From positions 60,622,892 to 60,686,891 of the forward strand of contig NC_079208.1 of NCBI RefSeq assembly GCF_026745355.1: a stretch of 64,000 nt of DNA, in the 5' to 3' direction. Under the pieces are notes generated by a model that saw only the letters and a program-made list of their open reading frames with translations, did no database searches and had not been told where the DNA came from. A program made the translations under genes and the position numbers. Numbering within the stretch: position 1 is the stretch's first letter; each line of letters starts with the position of its first letter. Of the stretch, positions 47,315 through 59,089 are shown piece after piece. The stretch comes from Beta vulgaris subsp. vulgaris. Its lineage: Eukaryota > Streptophyta > Magnoliopsida > Caryophyllales > Amaranthaceae.

Positions 47315-47410
47315 TCTTGTTTGGTTAAATTACTAGGTGATTAATAGTGAAGATGTTGTGAAAAAGAGATTGATGTTTATGTTGATGAGTATGACAATGC
47401 TCCTATGTGC

Positions 47411-47418
47411 TTCTTATA
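47411..47418 (-). promoter_or_regulatory. TATA box of Root-cap gene B
   Basis: The minus strand reads TATAAGAA about 97 bp upstream of the start codon. The flanking sequence (ccactataagaagcacat) resembles gene A's promoter. Confidence 0.55.
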
Positions 47419-49860
47419 GTGGGATTTTGGATGCACTTTATGCTGTTTTAAGTCTAATTGTTATACTAATATACGATTTCCTTTATTAGCTGTATGTTGC
47501 CCTAGTTCTCAATTCTTCACATGGAGCTAGCTAGAGGACCTTCCTTTCAGCTTAATTCATTTTTCTTAAATCAATTATTCTATGAATCTTGATTTCTTCA
47601 AGTGTAAGTAATCAATATGATTATTGCGTCGAAAAACAGTGAAATTATTTTTCTTCAATTGCTCTCCACATATTTACTTCTTTTCTAAATGCTACTATAA
47701 TTCCCTTCATTTCCTAAAAGTTAGTATCTAACAAGTTTCTTTTTCCAAAACAACAACCTATTATCATGTTTTATTAGAGTGGCACTATCAAATGAAGAAA
47801 ATTGGGCATGTATAAAATTCGTCAATAGCCCACATCCGCCCTTCGTCATGCATTTTTCACAACTTATACTCTATCTCCTTAATTCATAGCGTCGAGTTAA
47901 AGACCGGAGTGTTAGAATGTATATCATCATATGGGATCTTATTAGATTTATCTCAATGTGTATTGCTTATGACAACGAATTAAAAGCGGTTCAAATTAAA
48001 TATGTTTTAACGTTATTAAGATTTATATAGCATATGCTTATATATGTTTATTTTTCTCATATAATTTCTTAAGTTAAAATAACTAAAAATAAATTATATT
48101 AAGAGTATGTCAAATATATCCCTTTTTTATCAGTTGTAATTTTGACGTTCATGTTTTCCAAAACATAACTTTGACACGCCAATAATAAGAAAATTACGTG
48201 AACTTCGTTTACTTAAGTTCACACATGCATGGAGATTGGAGAGGGTCGGCAAGGGGGCTTACTTAATGGTTCATTTTCTAAAAGTCAACTCTATATCAAC
48301 TTATTGGTTTCTTACAATCCGAGTATGGCAAATAGTATTAGCAGTACGTAAAAGTAGTATTAACCTGATTTCTATTTTGAGCGTTGTTAATGGCGTAAGG
48401 ACAGATCTAGTATTTCGCAATGTGCATCGTGATTCGTTGTTAAGGAACCTCTTAGAGTGACAATATGCGCATGTTATTTCTCCAATCTTTGAAGTTATGT
48501 TGCTGCCCATGATGTCTCGGAGTTTCAATAAGCTTTTGATGGTCATCAATGTTTCATTCTAGCGGATATTGATTATTATCTCCGTTTCAAATTAGTTGGG
48601 ACACTTTTACTTTTTGCGCATGTCAATATCAAACTTTAAATACATATATTTCTAATTTTGTATTTTTAAAAATTATAAAAAGTACAAATTAAAAAAATAG
48701 ATATTAAGACTAATCTAACAAGATTTCACATGGCTATATTTCTATTTGCATATAAATCACAAACGATGGTCAAAATGAAATTTGTTAATAGTGTAAAATG
48801 TCAAACTGAAATTTGTTAATAGTGTAAAGTGTCACATTTAATTTGAATCGAAGGAAATAATTTAATTGATAAATGTTTTAGAATGTTGTATAAGATATGC
48901 ACTTGAATTATTTCTACATTATCATATAGTTTAGACACTTGAATTAGATTTTTGCAAAGATAAAGGAGTTCCCCAACTTTCTATCAATATTTCACATCAA
49001 ACATGGCACTTAATTCGAAAGGGTCTCAACTCTCGATCAAACTCTCCTAGAGGCATTTTGGAGGTGGAGATTTTCCCTTACTATTTTTCCTACTCCCTAG
49101 GGACATTGCCTGCAAATCCAAACCACTAGACCAAGTACTACTTAATATTGTTTTGAAACTTTGCTTGCGACTTATGCTATTAGTTTATAAACAATAATTT
49201 GCATCATTGGGCCTAGTCATTCTTGGACTCGATCATCATACTAAGATCTGAGTAACTCAATCTGTATTCATGATGTACCCTATTGATATACGTTATCTAG
49301 TGCTTGTTTGGTTGCAATTGAATTTAAATTCCCATAGTAATTTACTATTTGTAGAAAATTAATTCCCGTATGAAATTCTTAGGAATTACTCTAAATTGTT
49401 TGGTTGTCATAAAAAAAGTTGTAATTGATAGGAATTTATGTAGGAATTGTGAGTGATCAACGGGAGAGTAGGTCAAAAAATTCCTAAATTTTGTGGGAAT
49501 TTCAAATTCTTATGAATTTTCATAGCCCCCATTTTTCACACTTTCTGTCAACCAAACAACTACCCAAATTTAAAAATCAGGGAAATTTCTATTGCCTACC
49601 GAATTTCCTTTATGCCAAACAACCGCAGGGAGTGAACAAAAAAAAAGTAGCAAACTTGTATTTCTTTTGTTTTGCATATATTACAGCTTTATTACATAGT
49701 GGCCAGCCAGCGTACATAGAGTACTATGAAATTTTTTGTAAAAATAAAGACAATCCAATCAAATAAACAATCACATAATTTGACAATAATTTTATAAAAA
49801 CAGGGAAGTAGTAATGATGCAATTCTTGAGTAGATGATGATCAAGAAATCATATGATTAT
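47419..49860. other. Spacer between Root-cap genes B and C
   Basis: AT-rich DNA. It holds a worn Stowaway-like repeat at about 48575-48857 (ctccgtttcaaattagttgg opposite aatttgaatcgaagg). A possible inverted-repeat element lies at about 49305-49625 (gtttggttgcaattg opposite caaccaaacaac). The 49491-49766 ORF is not a recognisable protein. Confidence 0.45.
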
Positions 49861-52273
49861 TCAGCGCTTGCATACGAGTCCACGACCACTTGTGCGAGAA
49901 ACACAATTGAGATCAGAAAAGTCCATTCCCTCATCATAAACACTATCATTCCTATTCCCATGAAACCTTGACGCACCACAATCAGTAGCAAACACACTTG
50001 AAGAATGGAATTCCTTTTCCCCTCCAACAACAGGATTTGCAACTCCCATTTTAACTCGACTTACATAATTTGTTGCATAAGTTTGGCCTAATACTCCATT
50101 AACTTCACCACTTAAAGAATAAAACTTAAACCTCAAGTCAAGGTGAGCAAAACAATCCTCTTGTGGTGTAATACCATACCTATGAACCAAGGAATCCCTC
50201 TCCGAAATCGGAACCACCACAGCCTTGATCATGAACATACCCTCCGCGATAATCTCAACCGCGTTGGTGGATTTAGACCTTGTGATGGTAACCTCACCAG
50301 CACTAGCACCACCACCAGCACCAGCACCAGCTGTGGATTTCCAGGTTGCGCCGTCGGTTTCAGGGAGGTTGATGGACTGATTGTCGTAGGAAAGTGTAAG
50401 GTGGTCTAAGGCATCGTTCCAAGTTGTGGTGTTGTTGTTGGCTCCAATGTAGAGTTTGTGGTTGTCAAAGAGGATGCCTAAGGATTGGACCCAAGTGAAG
50501 TCTCTTCCCATGTTGTTGTCACGCTTGCCTATTAAGTGAGCGTTAATGTGGAGATTAGAGTCTGTAAGAAGGCAGAAATCTTGGTCTTTCTTGCCGTGGA
50601 AGTAGAATGTTATGCCGTCTGCTCCGATGAATCTTGGATCCTCGCACACTGCTCCAGGCTTATTACAATCTGTAAATCAAATTATCATGTAAATTGTAAA
50701 TTACTTGGTTGCTAATTGGAGTTTAGTCACATTATGTGAAATAGGAGTAATCAATTAAGAGAAAGATTGAAAATTTTGCTCAACCTTCACAACCTACTTT
50801 AATATGTGTCTGAGTAACATAACATCTTATTAGGACCTGTTCTCTTTGGTATAAAACAGCTGAATTGAACATAACTGAATTGAATTGAATTGAATTAAAT
50901 TGAATTAAATTGAATTAAATTAAATTGAATGTAATAAATATATAAATAATATTTAAACAATAATAATAGGAATATTAAATAATAATTATAATGATAAGTA
51001 ATAATAATGAATAATAATAATAGTATTTTGGATATTTTTAAATGATAGTTGTAAATAGATACTATTAATAATCATAAATTAATAATAATAATAATAATAA
51101 TAATTAATGATAATTAATAGTAATTATTTTATATTATTTGTATTAATATATTGATATTGGATGATGATTATATAATAACAATAATATCTCAGAAGTAAGT
51201 TAATATTACTATTTTAATAATTAGATTTAATATATAATAATATTTAGTAATAAAAATAATGATTGGGTCAGACCGTACAAAATTGCATCATAAACCATTT
51301 TGACGCGATTTGATTGGTTTATGGGCTAAAAAACGTGGGTTTATTTGTGCTTTTGACCTAAACCATGTTTCTCCTAATAATAATAGCAATAATAATGAGT
51401 AAAGCTATAATAAACAAAATAATATATAGAAATAATAATAATACTTAATAATAATATATATAAATAAATAAATAATAATAATAATAAGAGAAATTGATAA
51501 AATAAATTAGACCAACATAATAATAATATTTAACAAAATAGTTATAAAAGAATAGAGCTGAACTGAACTGAACTGAAAATAAGTTGGGGAAAACAGGCCC
51601 TTAGACATGTTAAAATAGTGTCCCTCATGGCTTATACTCCGTAGATAACCAAATGACAAGTCTAACTAAAACTTCACCCTGAAAATTCGAATTTAAGAAA
51701 AACCCACAACTGTATGCTAAACCAGAAGAAGAATTTAAGAGGAACCAAAGACTAAAATGAGATGAGCTTACTACAAACAGGACTGCAAGTGGCACTGTCA
51801 ACCTGACAGGTCTGAGGACATGCAGCAGGGCAAGTAAACTCCCTGTAGTAACACCCAGGATACTTCTTGTTCAAGCACCTAACACGCTTAGGACGAGATG
51901 CAGCGCTACAAACAGGCTGACATGATGCACAATTAACAGTACAGGTACTCGGGCAAGTTACAGGACAGAAAAGAGGCTTGTTGTAGCAAGCGCGATATCT
52001 TTTGTCATTACATACCACCTTCATTTGCTTTTGATATTTTGGTGGTGGTGGAAGTTGTGGAACAGGTCCACAAACAGCCTTACAATTGTTACAGTCAACT
52101 GAACAACTACGAGGGCATGAAGCTGGACAATACAGTTCTTGATTGTAGCAAGGAAAATACTTGTTTTTGCATCTTACTTTCATAGGTTTGTGCTTGGTTG
52201 TTGGCAGGGCTGCCTCAGTAAATGTTAATGCAAGGATGAACACCATTAAGATCAATTCCATTGCTAGCTTCAT
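49861..52273 (-). CDS. Secreted Root-cap-domain protein C with three cysteine modules
   Basis: Two exons, 52273-51772 and 50669-49861, with the same phase-1 intron as A and B, encode 436 residues. The signal peptide (MKLAMELILMVFILALTFTEA) is followed by three tandem cysteine-rich modules, each with a C-x-CP-x2-CP-x2-C pattern: CKNKYFPC to VCG, CNDKRYRAC to VCS, and CLNKKYPGC to VCS. A and B have a single module preceded by lysine/proline repeats. In module 3 the usual CQVDC reads CQVDS. The C-terminal part (CNKPGAVCEDPRFIGADG, FYFHGKKDQDFC, LDLRFKFYSLSGEVNGVLG) is the Root_cap region, with a private Gly/Ala insertion (AGAGAGGGASAG). The 1.1-kb intron hosts a Harbinger-like element. Function as for A, unproven. 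Confidence 0.9.
50833..51600. mobile_element. PIF/Harbinger-like element with (gaatt)n/(aactg)n subterminal repeats, in the intron of gene C
   Basis: Inverted ends ggacctgttctctttgg and the complement of ccccaacttgttttggaca-type DNA (right end aaaacaggccc) lie within TTA duplications (50830-50832 and 51601-51603). The left arm is tgaattgaattgaattaaat, the right arm gaactgaactgaactg, and the core is rich in aataataat. Non-coding. Confidence 0.65.
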
Positions 52274-52364
52274 TATTGTTTTATCTTGATTGAATTGGTT
52301 TTTTATAACAAAAATTTGTAGTTTTAGTATGTGTTTTTGTTGATGATATTATTCTTGGTGCTTT

Positions 52365-52372
52365 CTTTTATA
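52365..52372 (-). promoter_or_regulatory. TATA box of Root-cap gene C
   Basis: The minus strand reads TATAAAAG about 92 bp upstream of the start codon. Confidence 0.6.
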
Positions 52373-52575
52373 GACATGTTTGAATTTTGATAGCTCAAAT
52401 GATACTTACCTTAATGGGATTGTACCAAGTTTTCATGGAGTTTATCTAATGTTTAGGCCGATTTTTGTTAGGTCAAAGTCAATATAAATTCTAAAATTAG
52501 GATTATTTATACTTGGTACACAATTTTCTGGTGATACTCCATATTTATATATGATTAGACTTGTTTTCTAAATTA

Positions 52576-52834
52576 CTCCCTCCGTCTTTTATTAGTTTAC
52601 CCCTTTCTTTGGGGCACATTTACCGAGATACTAATTTGAACCTTAATATCTCTAATTTTTGATAAGCAAAAATTACAAAAAGTTGATATTTGGATAATAC
52701 ACATTGAGACGAATCCAACAAGATCTCACATGACTATATTTTTCCTTAAATACAAATTACAAAAGATAGTCAAAGTCATGTATGTGAATAGTGTCAAAAG
52801 TCAAAAGGGGTAAACAAATAAAAGACGGAGGGAG
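52576..52834. mobile_element. Stowaway-like MITE
   Basis: Ends ctccctccgtcttttattag and taaaagacggagggag lie within TA duplications (52574-52575 and 52835-52836), 259 bp. Its middle (cattgagacgaatccaacaagat) resembles that of the 44.9- and 58.8-kb copies. Confidence 0.8.
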
Positions 52835-52856
52835 TATTAGAATTTCCTAGGTAGTA

Positions 52857-53084
52857 CTCCTTCCGATCCGGATTTTTAATTATTAGTTTATCAGTATTAT
52901 TTTTGGATTGTCCTTTATTAGTTTAACTTTTTTTTTGTTTCTATTTTCACTAACTTTCCATGACACATACATTCAACTTCAACATTGATTAATATTTTCT
53001 CTTTCTTTCTATGTCTCACAATATTATTTCTCCTAAAACTTTATGCCAAAAAAAAACAGATAAGATAATAAAGGCCGGAGGGAG
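52857..53084. mobile_element. Second Stowaway-like MITE
   Basis: Ends ctccttccgatccggatt and aaggccggagggag lie within TA (52855-52856 and 53085-53086). It lies 22 bp from the previous element and is AT-rich inside. Confidence 0.6.
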
Positions 53085-53086
53085 TA

Positions 53087-53780
53087 TTATTACTAGGTAT
53101 TAATCGAGGCACATGAAGTACTGAAAGGTTGAAGTGATTTAAGTAGCAAATCGCGGCCAAAAAGCACAAAGTTTATCATGAAATAAGTTGCCAAACCAGC
53201 GCGCGGAAACTAGCAATAATTCATCGAGTGAATGTTTGGGTCATGACCTGAAATTAGGCCATAATCACATAGGCATAAAGTCAATAGTAATTAGGTAAAC
53301 AGCTCAAAATTTTTGGTTCCTAGACCTTAAATACAGTATAATGCTTCCCCTAGAATCTGATCAAAAATTTAGTTATTTAGTCACAAGCAACAAATAACAA
53401 TAACTAGCATATGAAAGAAATAAGTCATTTTTGCGAAAATTACCTTTTGTAGTCATTTTGCGAAATATTGCTTGTAGTAGTAACAACTTTTTTTTTGGCA
53501 AAAATTATGTATAGTATCTAGAATTATTCAGTTTAGTTACTCAAGTCAAAGCCATTATTATGGTATGTGACCAAAAGGTAACATTGATAATATTGGTTGG
53601 AGTTGGCCATTACTGGTTATCCTTGATTAGGTAATCTGATATAAGTATTGAATTATATAGAATTGATCATTTAGACTTGATTAATAATCAATTTGAATTT
53701 CTTATAAATTTGGATTCATCAATATACCCAATTAAAATTAGTCTAAATTTTTTTCTGATTATTGTTGGACCTAGGAAAAC
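53087..53780. other. Intergenic DNA without a supported gene
   Basis: AT-rich DNA with no exon-like segment recognised. Confidence 0.5.
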
Positions 53781-53783
53781 ATA

Positions 53784-55296
53784 CACTAGGGGAAAAAAAA
53801 GGAAGGGCTGCGCTTATTCCAGAAGCGCAGCCCTACTAGTGAAGGGCTGCGCTTTTTCATAAAAGCGCAGCCCTAAATACAAGAAGGGTTGCGCTTTCAA
53901 AGAAAAACGCAGCCCTTCACTTAGTAGGGCTGCGCTTGTGGAAAAAGCGCAGCCCTTCTTTCATACAGAAGGGCTGCGCTTTTTTCACAAGCGCAGCCCT
54001 AGTAATTGAAGGGCTGCGCTTTTAAAAAAAAAACACAGCCCTTCTTACTTGTAGGGCTGCGCTAGTAAAAAAAAGCGCAGCCCTTTATGGGCTTTAATTC
54101 GCTTTAATAATGAACGAAGAGTTTAATTAATTCGCGCGCTACCCCAAACCCAGCCATTCTCTCCCTTCCTCAAAACATCAAAACCCTAAGTTCTCTCTCC
54201 TCCCTCTCCCTCTTCCTCAGCCGTCCTCCCTCTCCTTCTCCCTCAACCGTCCTCATTCACGCACCCTTCATTCTCTCTCCTCTCCCATTTTTTTCTCTCT
54301 CTCATCTTTCTCTCTACTCCCATCAATGGCGAAATACGTTGGATAGTAGAAGACCGTCGAGACGGAACCAACGTCCACAATTGGCACTGGTCAGAAACCG
54401 ATTGTCTAGAACTCAACTCTCAAATTCTCTCTCCTCTCTCCCCATCCTCACTGGCGAAGGAAATCTCTTCATCAAACTCACTAAAATCGAAGGCGAAGCA
54501 CATGTCAACATTCGCAAGGGCAAGATTATTCGTGGGTACGAGCTTTCACTTTCGATTCTCTTCGAAGGCGAAGGAAACTGACGAACCAGTGACTTGTACG
54601 AGCTTTTAAGTAGATCTGAATTAAGACTTTGCTAATCTGAATGTGTAACTGTTATGATTTGTAACTGTTAATTTTTTTTTTGGTTCTTCAACCAAGATGT
54701 ATGGTGATGTATGGTGGTTTTGATGAACCAGATTTTGTTTTTTCATTTTTGTTCTATTTTACTCCTTTTTTTTTTCTATTTTCGTTTGTTTGTTGGCAGG
54801 AACTTCAGATCTATAATTTTAGGGTTTTTTTTTTCATTTTTGTTTATTTTTCTCATTTTTTGTGGAACTAATTTGATGTTCTTGTTAATTTATAATTTCG
54901 TTTTGTTGAAGTAATATTCATTTGATCCTTTCATCTATAGTAATTTTGTTTGTAAATTTCAGCTGTTCCTGGTATGTTTAGGAGTAAATTTAAAAAATGT
55001 AAAAAAAAAAAGTTTTTTTTTTATTTTTTTATGGGTCAGTAGGGCTGCGCTTTTTAGGTAAAAGTGCAGCCCTTCAAGCTTAGAAGGGCTGCGCTTTTTC
55101 CTAAAAAGCGTAGCCCTTCTAAGCTTGAAGGGCTGCGCTTTTACCTAAAAAGTGCAGCCCTTCGTTATGAAGGGTTGCGCTTTGCTAGCGCAGCCCTACT
55201 TAAAAAGTGAAGGGCTGCTACAGAAAGGGCTGCTGTCAAAAAGCGCAGCCTTACATGCTTTTTTCAGCGCAGCCCTTCTTCATTTTTCCACTAGTG
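53784..55296. mobile_element. Non-autonomous CACTA transposon carrying a captured gene piece
   Basis: The ends read CACTAGGGGAAAAA and, at the other side in complement, CACTAGTGGAAAAA. They are flanked by a perfect 3-bp duplication, ata (53781-53783 and 55297-55299). This is the CACTA (En/Spm) signature. Dense subterminal repeats of gggctgcgctttt occur in both orientations at 53803-54085 and 55038-55275 and would form many hairpins. The centre (54130-54590) is derived from a host AHA1 gene. No transposase is present, so movement would need a helper. Confidence 0.9.
54130..54581 (+). pseudogene. AHA1: Captured AHA1 (activator of Hsp90 ATPase) gene fragment
   Basis: From the ATG at 54326 the DNA encodes pieces of the AHA1 N-terminal domain in three frames: MAKYVG, then WIVEDRRDGTNVHNWHW and ETDCLE (from 54340), then PILTGEGNLFIKLTKIEG and VNIRKGKIIRGYELS, ending at a TGA at 54579-54581. 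Intact AHA1 binds the middle domain of Hsp90 and stimulates its ATPase. The pyrimidine-rich DNA at 54130-54325 looks like the parent gene's 5' leader, and the following T-rich DNA like an intron. Two frame changes and the missing rest of the gene make it a non-functional passenger. Confidence 0.88.
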
Positions 55297-55299
55297 ATA

Positions 55300-56004
55300 T
55301 TTCAGTTCATTTTAATTATCATGAATATTTATAGATACGGTCCATAATTAAGGATACATTAATTAAATGGAGAGTGCCAAACTTTAGTGTATCCTTTGTG
55401 AATTAGCATAAATAACTTCATTTATATTACAGATATATATATAACACGATTGAGTGTTGAATTTCCACATGTTGTAAAACTTGTCATTTGCCTGTTACGC
55501 CAAAACAATTATGAAAAAAAGCCCTTAGTCTATAAATAAGAGCTCCAAAAATTGAGAATTAAAAAAAATTGAGAATTAATTATGAGTTCACCTAATTACC
55601 TCCGTTCTTTTACTCGATCATTTTTTTCGTCATTTGATGGTTATACTTTGAGTTGTGTCGTGACTACAACATACGATATGACAATTATAGATAAAGATAT
55701 AAATCATAATTATTTGGTGATATCTATATGACAATAATCAAGAATCAATATGGATCCTCCTCATTTATTGGTAAAGTCTAAAATAAGCTGATATTTTTTG
55801 TCCTAAAATGAATTTTATACTTTATAGTGTATCCTAAAGTGTGCACCATCCCATTTGATCGTTTTACATTGATATACTTGTATGACGTTAGTTCTTATCT
55901 ATTGCACTATGATGTATCATATGAATACTCTTATGTGTTACGCTGTTTAAATTTAGCTCATTACTGTTAAGTTGTCTTTCACTAATAATAATTTGGTATT
56001 TGGT
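55300..56004. other. Upstream flank of the HPt-like gene
   Basis: AT-rich DNA. No clear TATA box or earlier coding exon was recognised, though an upstream non-coding exon is possible. Confidence 0.45.
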
Positions 56005-58205
56005 ATGGCTTTATCTATCGTCCAAGAATTGCTCCAAAATTATCTGCAGTCACTGTTAGAAGAGGTAGCCATAGCATAATTTTATATATTTTCTACTTCC
56101 AAGTTCTAAAAATTTTACTTCTTGCTTAACTATTTCATGATATATTCAGAATGCTTGCATTAAAAATTTATCTAATAAGTAGTTAACACTACTTAACAAC
56201 AAAGTGAAATGACCGTTTATGAAATGATTGTTGTACGTAATTAAACGTCAAATTGAGTATCTTTTCTATCTATTTATTAACGAAAAATGTTTTTTTCGTT
56301 GCAGGGTGTACTTAGTAATATATTTTGTGAAATAGCTACACAAGCAAAATCAGATGTCATAGTAGAGCAAATCCGTACTTATTGTGATGATATGGAAGCA
56401 CTCTTGTCCAATGCAATAGACTGCACGTACTTCTCTTCTTAAAACTAATTTCAATTATCGGCTTAGTCCCTCATTTACACCCTAAAAAAAAGTTTGTCGC
56501 ACATCTATAATTAATACCCTCTCTTCTTTGTGAAATAAGTTTTGTAATGTTCAAATCAAGTTCGATCTCTTTATTTAATTAAGTCACTATTAGTTTCTTC
56601 AAAAACAAAAGTTAGAACATATGGCAGGGATAAAGTTTGTTACTTTTTATCCATAATACTTACACATTATGAACTATTTGCAGCAACCTTAATAACGTTG
56701 ATTGTTCTGATGAATTAGCCAAACACGCACAAATCATGGAGGAGAAAAGTTTACGGTATATTATGCATTCACTCTTTTGAAACTTAAAGAATAATAACAC
56801 ATAATATGTTGATCGACCAGATCTATGTATTACCATATACATATGTTAATCGGTCAGGTCTATGAGCATTCATCATATACTCGAGTATTCAAAATAAAGT
56901 TTCATTTACTTGTAGTGTTTCACATCTTGCAATGTATATGTATTGACATGATCCTTTAGGATCGGTGCGGAGTACGTGAGGCTCGCTAGTGCTCAACTTA
57001 TAGGAGCTTCTCAAGACAAGAACATGGAAAGGTAAGTGGCCAATTTATAGTCCATTCAACTTGTCCATCTATTATTGTTTTTAGCTTTGACTATCTATAC
57101 ACTTCTCTTTATGGATTATAGACATTCAATCATTTTTTTAAATAAATGGGGTTAAAAAATTTAATCCCTTGTTTTTTGAGGTGATAGCAATTCAATCTAG
57201 TATCTTTGAGTTTAATTTGCATGACAAGAAATGGATGCACTATAATGAGGAAGCATCTATACGTCAATCGTCTGTATTACTGTATATATAGTATTATATA
57301 GTAATTATTTGATTTTCTAACCAATTTGTACGTCAATCGTCTATACTACTGTATAAACAAGTACACAGATGCAAATTGAAAGGATTTACTGCGAAAGAAT
57401 AACCAACAAAGAAAATAACTAAAACACGTATCGCGTGCATGCATAAATTACTAGTATAGAATAAGAAATGAGAAAATCAATCAGAAACCGACGAAATTGT
57501 TATATGCTAAGATGGAAAAATACTTGATCTCACATATTATTAACTCCAACCACACCCAAACATGTATAACTTAATTACATCATAAGTTTATATAGAAAAC
57601 CATAAGCTAAGTATGATGGGTATAGTATAACATGAGTTACCTAAATTAATACTACCTCCGTTTTATATTATTTGCAACGATTTGACATAAAATGTGAGTA
57701 GAAAATGTCTAATCGTTACAAATTAATAATATGAAAAAGAGGTAGTACATACTCTAATTTTCTAAATATACTAGAATCCGGAACATATCATAACAATAGC
57801 GTAACTTAATAGATATTTGAAAATATATTTAATTAAGTCACATGTAAAGGTTATAATTATCTCTCTCTTGTATTCTCAATCTAGCGGTATCATATATGGG
57901 AAATTTGAATTTCATGTTGACTTTACCATCTACATAAACATTACATTTTGACCTCAGGATGTCTCGAGAATTGTCCTGGGTTAGGAGTGAATATTACTAT
58001 ACGAAGGACAAGCTGGACACATTTGCTCAGGTATCTCATCTTTCATGTCACAACGTCTGTTATTTTACAATTTCTAATGCGCAATCCTGATCTCTAGAGG
58101 TTACTCAAACATTTTTTGATTGTACTTTGTTCTAATTATTGCATTCTGATAAATATATAGATGGAGCGCAAGATAATCAGACTCAAGAACAAGCAATCAA
58201 AGTAA
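56005..58205 (+). CDS. Histidine-phosphotransfer-like protein lacking the canonical phospho-histidine
   Basis: Six exons, 56005-56064, 56305-56426, 56684-56755, 56960-57031, 57958-58030 and 58161-58205, all GT-AG, make a 444-nt frame encoding 147 residues. Length and exon number match plant AHP proteins, which shuttle phosphate from cytokinin receptors to nuclear response regulators. The matching landmarks are LLEEGVLSNIF, an ALLSNAID helix, IGAEYVRLASAQ (for IGAQRVKNAC) and WVRSEYYYTKDKLDTFAQME (for the C-terminal QVKQEYYLVKNKLETL). Aligned without gaps on IGA, the phospho-site motif HQLKGSSSS reads QIMEEKSLR, so the active histidine is Gln and the LKGSS loop is lost. It could act as an inhibitory pseudo-HPt, as known for Arabidopsis AHP6, or be degenerating. 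Splice predictions are by eye. Confidence 0.82.
57652..57745. mobile_element. Short Stowaway-like MITE in HPt-like intron 4
   Basis: Ends ctacctccgttttatattat and ataatatgaaaaagaggtag lie within TA duplications (57650-57651 and 57746-57747). It is only 94 bp. Confidence 0.6.
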
Positions 58206-58818
58206 AGAAAAAGGCGTGTGATAATCTAAGAAAGCAAAATATACATATCTCTGAGAAATTTGGACCCGACACAACTTTCATTTTATATTTTTCTTGTGGG
58301 GGTGGTGCAGGTGAAATTGTATTATGAAAAACATTTAGGGTTATATTAACTCACTTATATTTTCTTATTGATTGCACAAACTGTTAGAATAATGTAGAAA
58401 AATCTAGAAAAGATAATTAACTAAGAGTCCTAGAAAAATCTAGAGTATGAAAGACTAAGGAAAACTCTATAACTATTATATAGATCTTATAGAATTATCT
58501 AGTTAGCCAAAACATCTGGATTACGGAATTTAATGAGTCGGTTGACAAAAAGTAACCGACATAAGTAACTATAAATACCATGTATCATCAAAGTTGTAAA
58601 ATAATACTATAGCCAATAAAATACAATCATTCCACATCACTCAACCACTGCTACCACTTCTTCGTGAGCTACACCAAAAATCAAGAAAGCAAATCTCAAC
58701 TAAACTGAATTTGTTTGAAGTAAATTTTCATTAATTTATTCCAAAAGACTAGAGCCTAATAGTAACACGGAATATGTTTGAGAAACATAGGGAGTAAAAC
58801 CGTATTCAGTAAATAATA
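58206..58818. other. Spacer downstream of the HPt-like gene
   Basis: It holds the presumed HPt-like 3' UTR, then AT-rich DNA with tctagaaaa-type repeats near 58395-58440. No gene was seen. Confidence 0.45.
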
Positions 58819-59074
58819 CTCCCTCCGTCCCATAATATAGTGCCTACTTCATTTTTGTGGGTCAAATTTTAAAATTTTTGACCGAAAATTCTCATTTGTA
58901 TATATAAAAAAACATATTCATGTGGGATCTTGTTAGATTTGTCTCAATGTGTAGTTTCATAATATTAATTTTTTATATTTTTTATTAATACGAAATTGAA
59001 GATATTAAAGGTCAAAGTTACGTCTTGGAGACCGTATAAAAAGGAACAAGCACAATATTATGAGACGGAGAGAG
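58819..59074. mobile_element. Stowaway-like MITE upstream of the aldo/keto reductase
   Basis: Ends ctccctccgtcccataatat and atattatgagacggagagag lie within TA duplications (58817-58818 and 59075-59076), 256 bp. It is a close relative of 44922-45180 in reverse orientation. Confidence 0.82.
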
Positions 59075-59089
59075 TAATAAAAAACCAAT

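Noticed and set aside
48236..48549. Overlapping plus and minus ORFs at 48.2-48.5 kb
   Set aside because: Both are under 85 codons, without recognisable domain, codon bias or splice context.
53797..54085. CRISPR-like array from the regularly repeated gggctgcgctttt motif
   Set aside because: The motifs are inverted, not spacer-separated direct repeats, and sit symmetrically at both ends of a CACTA element in a plant genome; they are subterminal repeats.
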